Assembly (NCBI GenBank): GCA_028821515.1
Contig: JAPPGA010000058.1
Location: 1 to 64,000 of the forward strand
DNA from: Gammaproteobacteria bacterium
GTDB lineage: Bacteria > Pseudomonadota > Gammaproteobacteria > Pseudomonadales > Azotimanducaceae
Direction of reading: 5' to 3'
Length of the DNA stretch: 64,000 nucleotides
Part shown: positions 25,163 to 34,290 of the stretch, piece after piece
How positions within the stretch are numbered: position 1 is the stretch's first letter
How the letters are laid out: each line of letters begins with the position of its first letter
The notes under the pieces: generated by a model
Told to the model about the DNA's origin: nothing
The model's input: the letters and a program-made list of their open reading frames with translations, nothing else
Databases searched by the model: none
Translations under genes and position numbers: made by a program

Positions 25163-26410
25163 TCAGGCGAACCGTTCGCCCCAGTCGGTGAGGGGAACGA
25201 AACGCCCCTCGTCGACCACGGTGTAGTAGACGCGTTGCAGACCCTGGCGCCGGTCGGGCCCGAACGACACGCGCTCACCGATGCCTAGGTCGTAGTCCTT
25301 GATGCTGAATACGGCACGTGGCAATGCCTCCCGCGAAGGCGAATCGCCCAGTCGGCGCAGTATTTCCACCATCAGCTTCGCGTCGAGAAACCCCTCAAGG
25401 CTGACGAAGCTGTGGGCGAACGGCGCATACGCTTCCTGCACCAGTTCGGCCGGTGCTTCCGGGTCGTAGCGTTGCATGAAGTCGCGGTACTCCTGGACCG
25501 CGGCAACGGAGACGGACTCGTAACTCGGCACGACCTGGGAGTTCACCAGGAGGTCGGTGTATTGGCGGCTGTCTTCGCGCCCCTCAGTAAGCAGTTTGAG
25601 AAGGTTTTCGCTGCCGACGAAAGACAGGTTGGCGATAGGGACGCGGAGGCCGTGGTCGACGGCATCGCGAGCGAATGCCGCACAGGCGGCGTATGCGCCG
25701 ATACAGATCACCGCGTCCGGTTCTGACGCCTTGAGGATTTCGACCTGCCTTCGCATCGTGCCGGTGAATTTCGAGCCACGCCGGTAAGTCGCTTCCCCGG
25801 CGATGCGCTCGCCATGTCGCTTGAGCGCGGCCCGCACGCCGGCCCAGCCGCTGCGTCCGTAGGCGTCGGCCTGGTAGAAAACCGCGATCCGCTTTCTGCC
25901 GATGCTGACGAAATTGTCGACCAGCCCGGCTGTCTCCTGCCGATAGGACGCGCGCAGGTTGAACGCGAAGTCTCCGTACGGCGGCTCGCGCTGGGGTTGC
26001 GCACCGGTGAACGGGAAGAACAGGTAGATGTTCCGGTCCTGGAACTTCTTGAGCATCGGCAGGACCCGGGTCACCGTCGGCGTGCCGACGTAGCCGAACA
26101 ACAGGAATACCTCGTCTTCCAGCATGAGGGTCATGGTGTTATTGACCGAAGGGTCCGGCTGATAGCCGTCGTCGTAGGTCTTGATGGCGATGCGGCGGCC
26201 GCGAATACCGCCCTGGTCGTTGACGTGCTGGAAGTAGGCGCTCGCGCCACGGTACAGCTCTATCCCCAGGCCACGCGAGGGTCCGGAGAACGCGGCCGAC
26301 ATGCCAAGCGTGATTTCGGTGTCGGTGACGCCGGAGTGGGCGGGCTCCGCCCTGGCTGCGCCGACGATGCTTCCTCCGACGCCGTACAGGATGAGCGACC
26401 GCCTGTTCAC
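25163..26410 (-). CDS. ABC-type substrate-binding protein (branched-chain amino acid / amide type)
   Basis: A 415-residue periplasmic binding protein of the LivJ/UrtA-like family. The N terminus has an RRSLIL twin-Arg-like start and a hydrophobic segment ending near ARA-EPAHS. The mature part shows ITLGMSAAFSGPSRGLG, GGIRGRRIAIKTYDDGYQP, the core FGYVGTPTVTRVLP and AVFYQADAYGRSGWAG. No ABC permease or ATPase genes are near it; it heads a unit with a HAMP sensor and an OFA transporter, so it may work as a sensory ligand-binding subunit. The start is GTG. Confidence 0.85.
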   Translation of the reverse strand: MNRRSLILYGVGGSIVGAARAEPAHSGVTDTEITLGMSAAFSGPSRGLGIELYRGASAYFQHVNDQGGIRGRRIAIKTYDDGYQPDPSVNNTMTLMLEDEVFLLFGYVGTPTVTRVLPMLKKFQDRNIYLFFPFTGAQPQREPPYGDFAFNLRASYRQETAGLVDNFVSIGRKRIAVFYQADAYGRSGWAGVRAALKRHGERIAGEATYRRGSKFTGTMRRQVEILKASEPDAVICIGAYAACAAFARDAVDHGLRVPIANLSFVGSENLLKLLTEGREDSRQYTDLLVNSQVVPSYESVSVAAVQEYRDFMQRYDPEAPAELVQEAYAPFAHSFVSLEGFLDAKLMVEILRRLGDSPSREALPRAVFSIKDYDLGIGERVSFGPDRRQGLQRVYYTVVDEGRFVPLTDWGERFA

Positions 26411-26591
26411 AGGTTCACGGCGCCACGGCGCAGGTTTCGATGGGACGGTTCGCTACCACGGTACGGTCGTTTGACGATTGCGTCAGCCGGGGCATGTTGG
26501 CTATCGCTGCCGCTGGTTGTCAAGGCGGGCCCGCCCCGACAGCTCCCTGAGGTTCCCCTCGCGCAAAGTGTTCGACTTTTCGCATCCGCAC

Positions 26592-27413
26592 CTACAGGCC
26601 GGCTTCCGCCACCGCCGCGACGAGGACATCCAGAGTGCGCCGGTATTCATCGCTGTCGGCGTAGCGGCCGCTGAGTACGAAGCGGGAGGCGCCCGCGTGG
26701 GCGAAGTCTGCCAGGTATTGCCCCGCGGCACCCGCGTCGTTCGACGGCAGGCGGCCCATCACCATGATTTCCCCGACGGACCGTCCCTCGGCGGCGCAGA
26801 ATTCCGCGTACTGTGCCCGCACTTTGGGGAGCTGTTCGGGCGTCATTCCGGTTGGGAACCAGCCATCGCCGTATCTTGCGGCGCGTCGGAGCGCGTGGGG
26901 CGCCGCGCCGCCGATGTATATGGGCGGACATGCGGGACGGGGCCGGAACAGGAACCGCTGGCCGTTCGCCGTGACTTCGTCGTGGTCGAAACACTCCCGC
27001 AGGAAGGCGAGCGTCTCGTCCGAAATGCGCCCGCGGCGCCCGCGGTCGACGCCCAGCGCCCTGAACTCCGCTTCCATCCACCCTACGCCTACACCGAGCA
27101 GCAGTCTCCCGCCGGAAAGCTCCTGTACGCTGGCGGTCTGTTTCGCGAGCAGCAGCGGTGACGTCCGGTAGGGAAGGATGAGCACGCCGACACCGAGCCC
27201 GATGGTCCGGGTCGCACCGGCCACCCACGCCAGGGCGATGAGGGGATCCACGTAGCGGCCACCGGAGCCTTCGGCGTCGTCTGGCGGAATGGCGATGTGA
27301 TCCGTAACCCAGACGGACTCCATGCCGGCGTCTTCCGCGGCCCGGGCGCACGTGCCCATGGTCGCCGGTGCCGACTGGTCGCCCATATTTCGCAAGCCAA
27401 CTCCGATGTGCAT
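26592..27413 (-). CDS. LLM class oxidoreductase (TIGR03619-like)
   Basis: A 273-residue luciferase-family protein: LRNMGDQSAP near the N terminus, ESVWVTDHIAIPPDD, GLGVGVLILPYRTS, GRLLLGVGVGWMEAEFRALG, PPIYIGGAAPHALRRAARYGDGWFP. This matches the probable F420-dependent subgroup TIGR03619. The ATG follows GAGGGA. It is a separate lineage from the three copies at 2.3-5.1 kb. The cofactor and substrate are not determined by sequence. Confidence 0.82.
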   Translation of the reverse strand: MHIGVGLRNMGDQSAPATMGTCARAAEDAGMESVWVTDHIAIPPDDAEGSGGRYVDPLIALAWVAGATRTIGLGVGVLILPYRTSPLLLAKQTASVQELSGGRLLLGVGVGWMEAEFRALGVDRGRRGRISDETLAFLRECFDHDEVTANGQRFLFRPRPACPPIYIGGAAPHALRRAARYGDGWFPTGMTPEQLPKVRAQYAEFCAAEGRSVGEIMVMGRLPSNDAGAAGQYLADFAHAGASRFVLSGRYADSDEYRRTLDVLVAAVAEAGL

Positions 27414-27460
27414 TCCCTCAGGCCCTCCAGTAGGTGTTACCGAGCGACGCCGGGCAATTT

Positions 27461-28927
27461 TCAGGAACCCGGCATCGCAACCAGTTTGCGAATCCAGCCG
27501 TCGGCCTTGGTGAGCAGGTACAGTTCACCAGCCGCGTCGTGCCCCAGGCGAAGGTCCGTGCGCAGGCCCCCGTGGTAGGTGTTCCCGAATCCCGCCACAT
27601 CGATCAGCGCGCGTTCCTCGCCATCGAATGTCAGGCGCAACTCCTCGATCGGCGCCGGATGGCCCGGCTGCAGGGCGTCGGTCGCGATGGTGAAAATCCG
27701 GCCGCGCGTGATGTCGGCGAAGACATACCGTCCCTCGAGCGCGGGAATCCCGTCGCCGCGATAGACGAAGCCGCTGCCGATGGCGTAGCCCTCGTCGTGG
27801 TCGTATTGCGCCACCGGGTACACGAAAAGTTCCTCGTCGGTGGGCGGCAACGGAAATACGCTCCCGATCTCGGCGCTTCCCACACCGAACGCAGTCGCAA
27901 AGGTTCCTTCGCGAAGACGCCAGCCGTAGTTCCCGCCGGGGACGCCCAGGTTGACTTCCTCGACCTGGTCCTGGCCAATGTCGTTGATGAACATCCGGCC
28001 GTCCTTGTCCCAGGAAAAGTGCTGCGCGTGCCGAATGCCGTAGGCCCAGGTTTCCGGTGCCGCACCGGCGCGGTCCACGAACGGATTGTCTGCGGGAATC
28101 CCGTAGGCGCGGTCCTCGCCGCCGCCCAAGGGATCGATTCTGAGGATCGCCCCGAGGGGCGTCGCAAGATCCTGTCCGTTGTCTTGGGGATCGTTGGCCG
28201 AGCCGCCATCGCCGATGGAGGCATAGAGCAGCGCAAAGTCGGAGGAGTCCTCGGAAGCGTAGGGATTGAACGCAATCGTTCCAATGTTGTGCGTCGCCGC
28301 GAACTGCGCGTTGCGGAAGACCTCCCGGGACGTACCGTCGAAGACGTTGGCGGCGGGGTCGGCCACAGTCCACTCGCGAATCACGTCCTCCTGGTCCTGT
28401 CCGCTCACGTAGAACATGAGTTGCTTCAGGGCCGCATCTTCGATGTTCGAACCGAAACCCGCAGGCACGGCGGTGAACGCGGTGTATAGCTTTCCGTAAC
28501 CGGGTTTCCCCTCGTGGGCAAATTGGGGGTGAAAGGCGAACCCGAGGAGGCCGGTTTCGTTCGGGTACTGGGCGTTGTAGAAGCCCACATCCTGGTCGCT
28601 GATATCGAGATAGACGGCCGGCTCCCTGCCCGAAGCATCGGTCACGTACAGGAAGCCGCGCAGGTCGTTGAACACCAGCCGCCCCGAACCGTCCGGGACC
28701 GGCATCAGGTACTGGATGCGCGCATACGCGTCGTTCGTGCCCACCGGCTTGGCGGGATCGGTTGTATTCGGGGCGCGCACGAACGGTACCGCGGCAACCA
28801 CGATGTCGCCTTTCGGGATCGCGTCTGGCAGTGGATCCCCAAGCGGTTGCGGGGGCTCCTGGGCAAAGGCTGCGATCGGGGCGAGCAGAAGCGCGGCGGC
28901 GGTGCGCCAGGACGCTATTGCCTGCAT
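27461..28927 (-). CDS. PQQ-type soluble sugar dehydrogenase (glucose/sorbosone dehydrogenase family)
   Basis: A 488-residue predicted periplasmic beta-propeller enzyme with a signal peptide (ASWRTAAALLLAPIAAFA-QE). Motifs of the family include the GLLGFAFHPQF segment, HNIGTIAFNPY, LLYASIGDGG, GAILRIDPLGG, YGIRHAQHFSWDKDGRMFINDIGQDQVEEVNL and a GNYGWRLREG block. These match soluble aldose dehydrogenases and HHIP-like proteins that bind PQQ and Ca2+. No pqq biosynthesis genes are visible here. It is followed after 11 bases by a small secreted protein gene behind it on the same strand. Confidence 0.82.
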   Translation of the reverse strand: MQAIASWRTAAALLLAPIAAFAQEPPQPLGDPLPDAIPKGDIVVAAVPFVRAPNTTDPAKPVGTNDAYARIQYLMPVPDGSGRLVFNDLRGFLYVTDASGREPAVYLDISDQDVGFYNAQYPNETGLLGFAFHPQFAHEGKPGYGKLYTAFTAVPAGFGSNIEDAALKQLMFYVSGQDQEDVIREWTVADPAANVFDGTSREVFRNAQFAATHNIGTIAFNPYASEDSSDFALLYASIGDGGSANDPQDNGQDLATPLGAILRIDPLGGGEDRAYGIPADNPFVDRAGAAPETWAYGIRHAQHFSWDKDGRMFINDIGQDQVEEVNLGVPGGNYGWRLREGTFATAFGVGSAEIGSVFPLPPTDEELFVYPVAQYDHDEGYAIGSGFVYRGDGIPALEGRYVFADITRGRIFTIATDALQPGHPAPIEELRLTFDGEERALIDVAGFGNTYHGGLRTDLRLGHDAAGELYLLTKADGWIRKLVAMPGS

Positions 28928-28938
28928 CGTGGCGGACG

Positions 28939-29445
28939 CTATTGCGACTTCCTCGCCAGGTCGATCACCGTGGCCTCTTCAGACAGCTTGCCGTCCCTCA
29001 TGCTGTACCAGTAGGTGGTCAGGCGGTCGGGACCGCGGAAGTGATACTCCGCCTGGTGCATGTGGTTGGCGCCTTCGTCGGCCAGGTTGGTGATGCTGTC
29101 GAAGCGCAGTTCGAGGCGATCCTCGCCGACGGCCACGATTTCCATCCGCGGCTGATTGCCGGCCGCGCAGTAGTGCGTCATCAGCACGCGGTCACCGTCG
29201 GCGTGGTACACGTTGAGCATCTCGTGGTCGCCGCCGGGCATCATGACCTCGCTCAATGCCGAGCCGTTCGCCGTGGGCCTGAAGACGGTGCCCACGACAC
29301 CGGTGTCCTTCCCGTTCTCGTCGAGAAACGTCCACTCCCCTTCGAGCGCCAGGAGCTTTGCCATGACGCCATCCGCTCCCGCGACGGCATTGCCGCCAGA
29401 CAACGCAATCAGCCCTGCGAGCACTACACCCAGGTACTTGTTCAC
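28939..29445 (-). CDS. Secreted protein of unknown function
   Basis: A 168-residue protein with a signal peptide (NKYLGVVLAGLIALSGGNAVAGA) and a small beta-rich domain: LLALEGEWTFLDENGKDTG, TVFRPTANGSALSEVMMPG, HYCAAGNQPRM. The pattern resembles DUF1579-like lipocalin-type domains, but I cannot assign it firmly. I chose the GTG start at 29445 since GGAGG lies 6 bases upstream; the longer start at 29484 was rejected. It lies directly upstream of the PQQ-type dehydrogenase and is probably co-transcribed with it. Confidence 0.68.
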   Translation of the reverse strand: MNKYLGVVLAGLIALSGGNAVAGADGVMAKLLALEGEWTFLDENGKDTGVVGTVFRPTANGSALSEVMMPGGDHEMLNVYHADGDRVLMTHYCAAGNQPRMEIVAVGEDRLELRFDSITNLADEGANHMHQAEYHFRGPDRLTTYWYSMRDGKLSEEATVIDLARKSQ

Positions 29446-29521
29446 GATCGCTCCTCCCGTCCGTTGGACGCCTGTCTTCTGCATGGTATCGGTCCTTCCT
29501 CGTTTTTCCGTTTATGGGTGA

Positions 29522-32500
29522 CTACCAAGTGTCGATATAAGGATACTTCTTCTCCGTGCGCGGTGGCGCCGGCGGCAACCGGCGCAGGCTGCTCGCGATC
29601 CAGGCGCGCGTCTCGGCCGGGTCGATCACGTCATCCAGGCCGCCGCCGACGCCGGCGTTGATGGCCCGGGCGTTTTCGTAGGCGGTAGTAACGCGCTGTT
29701 CGAACTCGCGCACGCGTTCTTCGGGGTCCTCAATGGCTGCGAGTTCTTTGCGGAAACCGAGCTTTACCGCACCTTCAATGTTCATACCGGCGAACTCAGC
29801 CGTGGGCCAGGCCACGGTAAAGAACCCCACGAGTGAACTGGCGCCGCACATCGCCTGCACGCCGAGCCCGTAGGCCTTGCGCACCACCACGCCGAACAGC
29901 GGCGTCGTCATGTTGGCGCCGGCGTTGAACATCCGCGTGCAGTGGCGAACCAGCGCGGTGCGCTCGACATCCGGCCCGACCATCATGCCGGGACAGTCCA
30001 TGAGGCTCAGCACGGGGATGTCGAAGGCGTCGCAGAGCTGGATGAAGCGCGCCCCCTTGTCCGCGCCGTCGGAGTCGATGGCGCCCGCCAAGTGGTGCGG
30101 GTTGTTGGCGATCACGCCCATCGGCCGGCCTTCGACACGGATGAACGCGGTGATCACGCCGATGCCAAACTTCTCGCGAATCTCGAGCACGGAGTCCACG
30201 TCGGCGATGGTGTGGACGATCTCGCGCATGTCGTAGAGGCGAAGGCGGTTCTCTGGAACGATGTGACGCAACCGGCGCTGGTCCGGCGCCTCCCAGGACT
30301 CGACGCTGCCCTGGAAGTAGGACAGGTACTTCTTCGCCACCTCGACGGCTTCTTCCTCGTCCTTCGTGAGAATGTCCACCACGCCGTTCGGCACCTGGAA
30401 GGACATCGGCCCGACTTCCTCCGGGGTGTAAATGCCTAGCCCGCCGCCTTCGATCATGGCCGGGCCACCCATGGCCACGGTCGTGCGTTCGGTGGCGATG
30501 ATGATGTCGCAGCACGCCACCAGCGCCGTGTTGCCGGCGAAAGTGCGCCCGTTGATGACGCTCACCAGCGGCACGAGTCCCGACAGCTTCGAGAACTGGG
30601 TAAACGTATGCGTGTCGAACGCCACGCCCGGCCCCCGCTTGTCGTCCCCGGGCCGGCCGCCGCCGCCCTCGCCGAACAGGATGAGAGGGATACGGAACCG
30701 GCCCGCGAGTTCGAACATGCGGTCCTGCTTGTAGTGGTTGCGGCCGCCCTGGGTTCCGGCGAGCACCGTGTAGTCGTAGTGGACCACCATGGCGCGCGCG
30801 TCGTCTTCGCCGAACAGGTTAGCGTTGATGGTGCCGATACCGGCAACGACGCCGTCAGCCGGCGTATTCCGGCGCAGGGTCTCCATGTCGTGGCGCTGGT
30901 GCTGGCGCGCGACGATCAGGGGCCAGTACTCCTTGAACGAGCCTTCGTCCACGAGTTGATCGATGTTCTCCCGGGGCATCCGGTAGCCGCGCCCGTAGCG
31001 CTTGGCCACCGCCTCCGGCCGGTTCTCGTCGAGGATGTAGGCGTGGCGCTCGTAGGTCTGCTCGAGGTCCGGACGGATGTAGTCGGGATCGAGCTGTTCG
31101 ACGGCCGCGGTGTCGCCGCTGGTCACCTCGGCTTCCTCGATGAAGACGATGGGATAGCGTTCGCGCACGACATCGCCTTTCGCCATCGTGACTTCGCGCA
31201 CGATACCGTCGCGGTCGGCGGTGATGACATGCTCCATCTTCATGGCTTCGACCACCGCGACCTGCTGGCCGGCAAGGACTTCATCGCCAACGGCGACGTC
31301 GATCGAGACGATAGTCCCCTGGATGGGCGAACTCAGGCCCGAGGCGCCTTCGGGTCCGGTGGCGGAGGGAGCATCGGTCGTGGCCGCCTGTTCGGATTTC
31401 ACTCTGGCGTCGTGGTCGAAGAGCGCCAGCGGGTCCCGGGTGTCCACGCGCGCGCCGGCGAATCCGCTTCCGGTGCCTTCGTCGCCGCCCGCCGCGGGGA
31501 TCTCGGCGAACCGTCGCGGGATGTCAGAGCGCGCCGCCGCAAGCTGCGGCAGGTGTTCGTCCACCCACCGGGTGTAGACGCGGCCGGCCGCGAAATCGGG
31601 ATGGTCGAGAACGTTGCGCAGGAAGCCGATATTGTTGCCCACGCCGTCGATCCGGAACTCGGACAGCGCGCGCGCCGTGCGATCCACGGCCGCACCGAAA
31701 TCGGAGGACGGCGAATGGCCAATCACCTTGGCGAGAAGCGAGTCGAAGGCGGTGCTGGTCTGGTATCCCGCATAGCCGAAACCATCCGTGCGTACCCCCG
31801 GGCCGTTCGGGGCTTCGTAGACGTTCAGGGTCCCGCCTGCGGGCATGACGCTACCGTCCTCGCCGATGGTCTCCATGTTGACGCGGGCCTGTATGGCGTA
31901 GCCGCGAGGCCTCGCGATGCCGGGTGCTTCGAGACCAAGCTCCCTGAGTGTCGCGCCGGCGGCGAGTCGAATCTGCGACTGTACGATGTCGACGCCGGTG
32001 ACCTCTTCGGTCACCGTGTGCTCGACCTGCAGCCGCGCGTTGGTCTCGATGAACGCGAACGCCGCCGGATCGCTTCCGTTCGAGGCATCGACGAGGAACT
32101 CGAAGGTGCCGAGGTTGGCGTAGCCTTCGTTGCTGGCGAAGCGGACGGCAGACTCGATGACGGCGTCTCTCACGTCCTCCGCGAGCCCGGGAGCCGGCGC
32201 CACTTCGACGATTTTCTGGTGGCGGCGCTGCACGCTGCATTCGCGCTCTCCGAGATGCATGACGCCACCGTGGAGATCGCCGACGATCTGCACTTCCACA
32301 TGGCGCGCGCGGGGCAGGAAATCCTCGACGTAGACGTCGGGAACGCCGAACGCCGCCTCCGCTTCCGACCGGCAGCGTGCGTACGCTGACTCGACTTCCT
32401 CGCCGGCAAGCACCACCCGGGTACCGCGGCCGCCGCCGCCCGCGACCGCCTTGATGATCATCGCGCCGCCATTGCAGGAATCGAGGAACTCCCTAGCCTC

Positions 32501-32923
32501 GTCCACGGAAACCGGCGTGTCGCATCCCCTGAGCACCGGCACGTCCGCTGCTGCCGCCGCCGCCCGCGCCCGTGCCTTGTCGCCGAACAGTTCGAGATGT
32601 TCGGGCTTCGGCCCGACGAAGACGATGCCCGCATCGGCGCAAAGCCGCGCGAAATCGGCGCGCTCGGCGAGGAACCCGTATCCGGGATGGATGGCGCCGC
32701 AACCGGCCTGCTTCGCGGCGGCGACGATGGCTTCCTGGTCCAGGTAGGCGCGTGCCCCGTTTCCCGGCAATGCCATCGCTTCGTCCGTTGCTTTCGTATG
32801 CAGGCTCGCGGCATCGTCGGCCGAGTGAACGGCGACCGTCCGCAACCCGAGTTCGCCCGCGGCGCGGGCGATCCGAATGGCGATCTCACCGCGATTGGCG
32901 ATGAGCAAGGCATCGAAACCCAT
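29522..32923 (-). CDS. Single-chain acyl-CoA carboxylase (biotin carboxylase-BCCP-carboxyltransferase)
   Basis: A 1133-residue fusion with all three activities in one chain. Residues 1-460 are biotin carboxylase (ANRGEIAIRI, GYGFLAE, ATP-grasp loop GGGGRGTRV, ARLQVEHTVTEEV). A linker leads to the biotinyl domain with biotin-Lys562 in EAMKMEH. Residues 640-1133 are a carboxyltransferase with both CT-N and CT-C halves (GRPGDD region, INGRTFAGNTAL, LSLMDCPGMMVG). The layout matches the long-chain acyl-CoA carboxylases described as single-chain hexamers in Mycobacterium and Rhodopseudomonas. Acetyl-, propionyl- or longer acyl-CoA preference is not readable. Confidence 0.9.
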   Translation of the reverse strand: MGFDALLIANRGEIAIRIARAAGELGLRTVAVHSADDAASLHTKATDEAMALPGNGARAYLDQEAIVAAAKQAGCGAIHPGYGFLAERADFARLCADAGIVFVGPKPEHLELFGDKARARAAAAAADVPVLRGCDTPVSVDEAREFLDSCNGGAMIIKAVAGGGGRGTRVVLAGEEVESAYARCRSEAEAAFGVPDVYVEDFLPRARHVEVQIVGDLHGGVMHLGERECSVQRRHQKIVEVAPAPGLAEDVRDAVIESAVRFASNEGYANLGTFEFLVDASNGSDPAAFAFIETNARLQVEHTVTEEVTGVDIVQSQIRLAAGATLRELGLEAPGIARPRGYAIQARVNMETIGEDGSVMPAGGTLNVYEAPNGPGVRTDGFGYAGYQTSTAFDSLLAKVIGHSPSSDFGAAVDRTARALSEFRIDGVGNNIGFLRNVLDHPDFAAGRVYTRWVDEHLPQLAAARSDIPRRFAEIPAAGGDEGTGSGFAGARVDTRDPLALFDHDARVKSEQAATTDAPSATGPEGASGLSSPIQGTIVSIDVAVGDEVLAGQQVAVVEAMKMEHVITADRDGIVREVTMAKGDVVRERYPIVFIEEAEVTSGDTAAVEQLDPDYIRPDLEQTYERHAYILDENRPEAVAKRYGRGYRMPRENIDQLVDEGSFKEYWPLIVARQHQRHDMETLRRNTPADGVVAGIGTINANLFGEDDARAMVVHYDYTVLAGTQGGRNHYKQDRMFELAGRFRIPLILFGEGGGGRPGDDKRGPGVAFDTHTFTQFSKLSGLVPLVSVINGRTFAGNTALVACCDIIIATERTTVAMGGPAMIEGGGLGIYTPEEVGPMSFQVPNGVVDILTKDEEEAVEVAKKYLSYFQGSVESWEAPDQRRLRHIVPENRLRLYDMREIVHTIADVDSVLEIREKFGIGVITAFIRVEGRPMGVIANNPHHLAGAIDSDGADKGARFIQLCDAFDIPVLSLMDCPGMMVGPDVERTALVRHCTRMFNAGANMTTPLFGVVVRKAYGLGVQAMCGASSLVGFFTVAWPTAEFAGMNIEGAVKLGFRKELAAIEDPEERVREFEQRVTTAYENARAINAGVGGGLDDVIDPAETRAWIASSLRRLPPAPPRTEKKYPYIDTW

Positions 32924-33175
32924 GCATTTTCCCCCAAGGTTCGTTTGGCGTCCGCACGTTAAGCGGTTGTCCGTGTCTGCGTTCCGCGTCGCCGGATTTT
33001 ACTGTACGGAGAGGTCGTGGAAACGGGGCGAATACGCCTTGGCGAACACGCCCCGGAGCCGGCTTCTACCCTCTGCCGCGACTGTAGGCGGCTGTCTCAG
33101 AACTGAAAAATCTGACGATTATGCTAATCTTTATGCCCACTGGGGAAGCGATAAAGAAAACTAGGGAGAGGCTAC

Positions 33176-33355
33176 ATGGCCAGTCAATCACGCACGGATG
33201 CTGCAATCGCCCGGACTCGGGAGCAACTCGCGGCAGATGTTGACACGTATCTCAAGTCCGGCAACAAGATTCAACAAGTACCCATGGGCGTGAGCGGCCA
33301 GGGACCCGCCAGCGGGGGCCGCAAGCAACTAGTTCTCAAACCCCGGCGGGCCTGA
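33176..33355 (+). CDS. Small protein resembling the SutA C-terminal motif
   Basis: A 59-residue ORF starting MASQSRTDAAIARTREQLAAD. The central motif REQLAADVDTYLKSGNKIQQVP resembles the DVxxFLxxGGKIxxI signature of SutA-like RNA-polymerase-associated small proteins, and the C terminus is basic (GGRKQLVLKPRRA). The ATG is preceded by a good AGGGAGAG at a 5-base spacing. It is divergent from the acyl-CoA carboxylase with about 250 bases between. The family link is by motif and is tentative; function is unproven. Confidence 0.6.
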   Translation: MASQSRTDAAIARTREQLAADVDTYLKSGNKIQQVPMGVSGQGPASGGRKQLVLKPRRA

Positions 33356-33584
33356 AGACCCCCGTAACCAAAGGCGTGAACCAAGGCGCTCGCATTCGCG
33401 CGTAGCCCCATTGATCGGGTCGGGAAGCTCGATCAGCCGGCAAGACGCCGGAACCGCCTGCAAACTGTCCACCACCGCGAGACTGGCCATCCGGTTTCGC
33501 ACACCTCCCCGGCCGGCGGACCGGTACAGGCGTCGTTGTGTTCGCGTGTCCGGTCCGGGAACGGGTGCGTCCCGGAGTTGAGCC

Positions 33585-34289
33585 TTGTCCGGACCAATCG
33601 CTGATTCGACCGCATTCGATCCGTTCGTTTCGACGGCACCCCTGATCGTCTACGTCGACATCAAGAGCCCGTATGCATTCGTTGCCAAGGACCCGACCCA
33701 TCGCCTGGCCGAGAGCCTGGGGGTGGAGGTCGACTGGCGACCGCTTACCCTTGATATCCCGAGCTATCTGGGTTCGGCGCGCCTTGACGACAAGGGCAAG
33801 GTCGCCGAGGCGAACCGGACGCCGTCTCAATGGAACAGCGTCCGTTACGCCTACCGGGACGCCCGGCGCTATGCGTCGCTTCGTGGACTCACCCTGCGCG
33901 GCACTGTGAAGATCTGGGACACGTCGCTGGTTCACATCGGCATGATCTGGGTGAAGCAACAGGGCGACGCCGCGTTGGCGCGCTACCTCGACCTCGTCTA
34001 CGAGCGTTTCTGGAAGCGGGAGTTCGACGCGGACGACGCGATGGTCGTGGCGGATGCGGTCGCCCAGGCAGGAGGCGACCCGTCCGGGTTTCCCGAATAC
34101 CTGCACGGACCGGGGCGCGAGGCCCACGATGCCATGCAGGCTGCGGTTTTCGATGCGGGCATCTTCGGCGTGCCGAGCTACGTGGTCGACGGCGAACTGT
34201 TCTTCGGCCGCGAGAATCTGCCGATGGTGCGCTGGCTATTGAGTGGACGTTCCGGACCCGCGCCGGACGTCGCCTATTGCCGCTTCTGA
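33585..34289 (+). CDS. DsbA-fold / kappa-GST-like 2-hydroxychromene-2-carboxylate isomerase family, copy 1
   Basis: A 234-residue thioredoxin-fold protein with a helical insertion. The usual CxxC is absent; the active-site turn is DIKSPYAFVAKDP, where Ser matches the glutathione-activating Ser of HCCA isomerases and kappa-class GSTs. The end has GVPSYVVDGELFFGRENLPMVRW, with the conserved cis-Pro and the FGRE turn. The start is a TTG 8 bases after GGAG. It is followed after one base by a homologue. Confidence 0.72.
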   Translation: MSGPIADSTAFDPFVSTAPLIVYVDIKSPYAFVAKDPTHRLAESLGVEVDWRPLTLDIPSYLGSARLDDKGKVAEANRTPSQWNSVRYAYRDARRYASLRGLTLRGTVKIWDTSLVHIGMIWVKQQGDAALARYLDLVYERFWKREFDADDAMVVADAVAQAGGDPSGFPEYLHGPGREAHDAMQAAVFDAGIFGVPSYVVDGELFFGRENLPMVRWLLSGRSGPAPDVAYCRF

Positions 34290-34290
34290 G

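Noticed and set aside
30608-32389. A 593-residue plus-strand open frame inside the acyl-CoA carboxylase
   Set aside because: It lies opposite the biotin carboxylase and biotinyl domains and shows no recognisable motif; composition is typical of antisense frames.
33356-33584. A small gene or RNA between the SutA-like ORF and the first isomerase
   Set aside because: Only a GC hairpin (CCGGC...GCCGG near 33437-33451) is visible, with no ribosome-binding site and no supported frame.
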